Shown piece after piece: positions 63,350 to 64,000 of a stretch of 64,000 bases of DNA. The translations under genes and the position numbers were made by a program. Under the pieces are notes generated by a model. That model searched no databases. It worked only from the letters and a program-made list of their open reading frames with translations, and was not told the DNA's origin. Source of the stretch: Marinobacter sp. BGYM27 (GTDB taxonomy: Bacteria; Pseudomonadota; Gammaproteobacteria; Pseudomonadales; Oleiphilaceae); the NCBI GenBank assembly GCA_025153445.1, contig JANZNS010000008.1:124001-188000 (forward strand), in the 5' to 3' direction. Position 1 is the first letter of the stretch. Each line of letters begins with the position of its first letter.

Positions 63350-63818
63350 GGTCTTTCTCCGGGCTGTTTTTATTTTGGCTGTATGTTCAGACCAACGGGC
63401 GCTGCGTTGCGGTCGCGTGTTCGACCTCAACGCCCCATCGCTGAACGACAAAAAACCCACGGCCCGAGGAATAAATTGAAACCTCCCTAGCCGCGCCTTG
63501 GAGAAAATTAGTGCCAAACACCTACCCACGTCAATCCATTTTTCCCAAATTACACAATTATTTTACTGCATATCGAGAAAATTAGATTAAACAACTAAGC
63601 CGAAAAACCTTATTTTTAGCAATTTACTTCATATAAAACAGTAATTTATTATTTTTAAGATGAACAGGAAGGCATTTAAGGTAGAGAAATAAGGGTTCGC
63701 AAAAAAATACCAGCGTTTCGCTGTGCAGAATAACAAAACAGAAAACAGATGGGAAAACGTGCGGGGGAGCTCAGTCGTGACCCACCGAAAGGCAGGCCAC
63801 CAGAACCCGATTCAGTGG
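63350..63818. promoter_or_regulatory. Intergenic promoter region of the TRAP/CoA-transferase operon
   Basis: About 470 bases, very AT-rich between 63530 and 63720, in contrast to the GC-rich genes. It lies between the TAXI gene and the IclR-family gene end and must contain the operon promoter and probably the IclR operator. I can see no clear palindrome to name. Confidence 0.55.
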
Positions 63819-64000
63819 TCAGGCGGGCGAGACTTCCCGGGATAACCAGCGACTGATCTCTTCCCGGATCACATTGACCACCAACTCTCTGCGATCTGCG
63901 CTCATGCGTGAGGCGACCGACGCCACGCTGATCGCCACGTGATGCTGGATATCCGGAACCTGAAACGCGATGCCCAGAGCCGCAACTTCCGGCACGATAC
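63819..64000 (-). CDS. IclR-family regulator, C-terminal end (cut by window edge)
   Basis: Partial gene entering from the right edge; about 60 residues up to the stop at 63819. The sequence VPEVAALGIAFQVPDIQHHVAISVAS, then VASRMSADRRELVVNVIREE (quoted in parts), matches the C-terminal effector domain of IclR regulators, including the typical ALGIAFQV and AISVASVASRM. It lies upstream of the TRAP and CoA-transferase operon on the same strand and is the likely regulator of that operon. Confidence 0.85.
   Translation of the reverse strand, partial: IVPEVAALGIAFQVPDIQHHVAISVASVASRMSADRRELVVNVIREEISRWLSREVSPA

Noticed and set aside
1-64000. CRISPR array, rRNA or tRNA genes, insertion sequences
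   Set aside because: I saw no regular short repeats with unique spacers, no tRNA cloverleaf or rRNA stretch, and no transposase. The only mobile element is the cassette array.

Overview
The window is about 57-60 percent GC, densely coded, and reads as chromosome of a heterotrophic gammaproteobacterium, probably marine and Marinobacter/Pseudomonas-like. The signs are an RhlE helicase, the PA2779/PA2778 gene pair, a MexEF-OprN-type pump, AhpC/AhpF with an OxyR-like site, a leucine dehydrogenase under a LiuR-like palindrome, and an LpxL-type acyltransferase. The species cannot be fixed from the sequence alone.

Layout. 1-9.5 kb: the N-terminal part of a TetR regulator diverges from a beta-oxidation operon (FadB-like fusion, thiolase, two tandem acyl-CoA dehydrogenases, SDR). 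A Baeyer-Villiger-type flavin monooxygenase and a FabR/DesT-like TetR regulator, divergently transcribed over a double operator, follow. 9.5-15.2 kb: an integron cassette array with no integrase in the window. It holds eight cassettes, seven convincing attC sites plus one degenerate one, and a GTTAGGC boundary core. Seven cassette genes read on the minus strand, in the normal attC sense. One cassette is inverted and carries a yefM-yoeB toxin-antitoxin pair. The cargo is lower in GC and mostly unknown: membrane proteins, an HNH-like protein and a protein with a HEPN-like motif.

15.2-22.7 kb: BamE-like lipoprotein, an old yellow enzyme divergent from an HxlR regulator, RhlE, leucine dehydrogenase and an NSS-family transporter. 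22.7-30 kb: an RND efflux operon (adaptor, pump, outer membrane factor) divergent from an AraC regulator. 30-37.9 kb: envelope and housekeeping genes (MgtC-like, AI-2E permease, DJ-1/PfpI, RluF, YnfA, LpxL-type acyltransferase, PA2779/PA2778, LysE). 38-51 kb: a PAS chemoreceptor, catalase, DUF1127/LysR pair, ahpC-ahpF, GFA protein, 8-oxoguanine deaminase, FMN-binding stress protein, EF-hand protein and PhzF, so oxidative-stress defence is prominent. 51-57.4 kb: DUF2339 protein, MFS, DCC-family protein, an exported protein and an RDD protein. 57.4-64 kb: a minus-strand catabolic operon (TAXI TRAP binding protein, fused TRAP permease, two-subunit 3-oxoacid CoA-transferase, carboxylate-type transporter) with the C-terminal end of an IclR regulator upstream.

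How it fits together: the window combines acyl-CoA, branched-chain amino acid and oxo-acid catabolism under local regulators, with peroxide and efflux defences, and one mobile island. The integron array is the main accessory element. Its boundaries are supported internally, because in seven of eight cassettes the first six bases exactly match the left core of that cassette's own attC (5 of 6 in the eighth).
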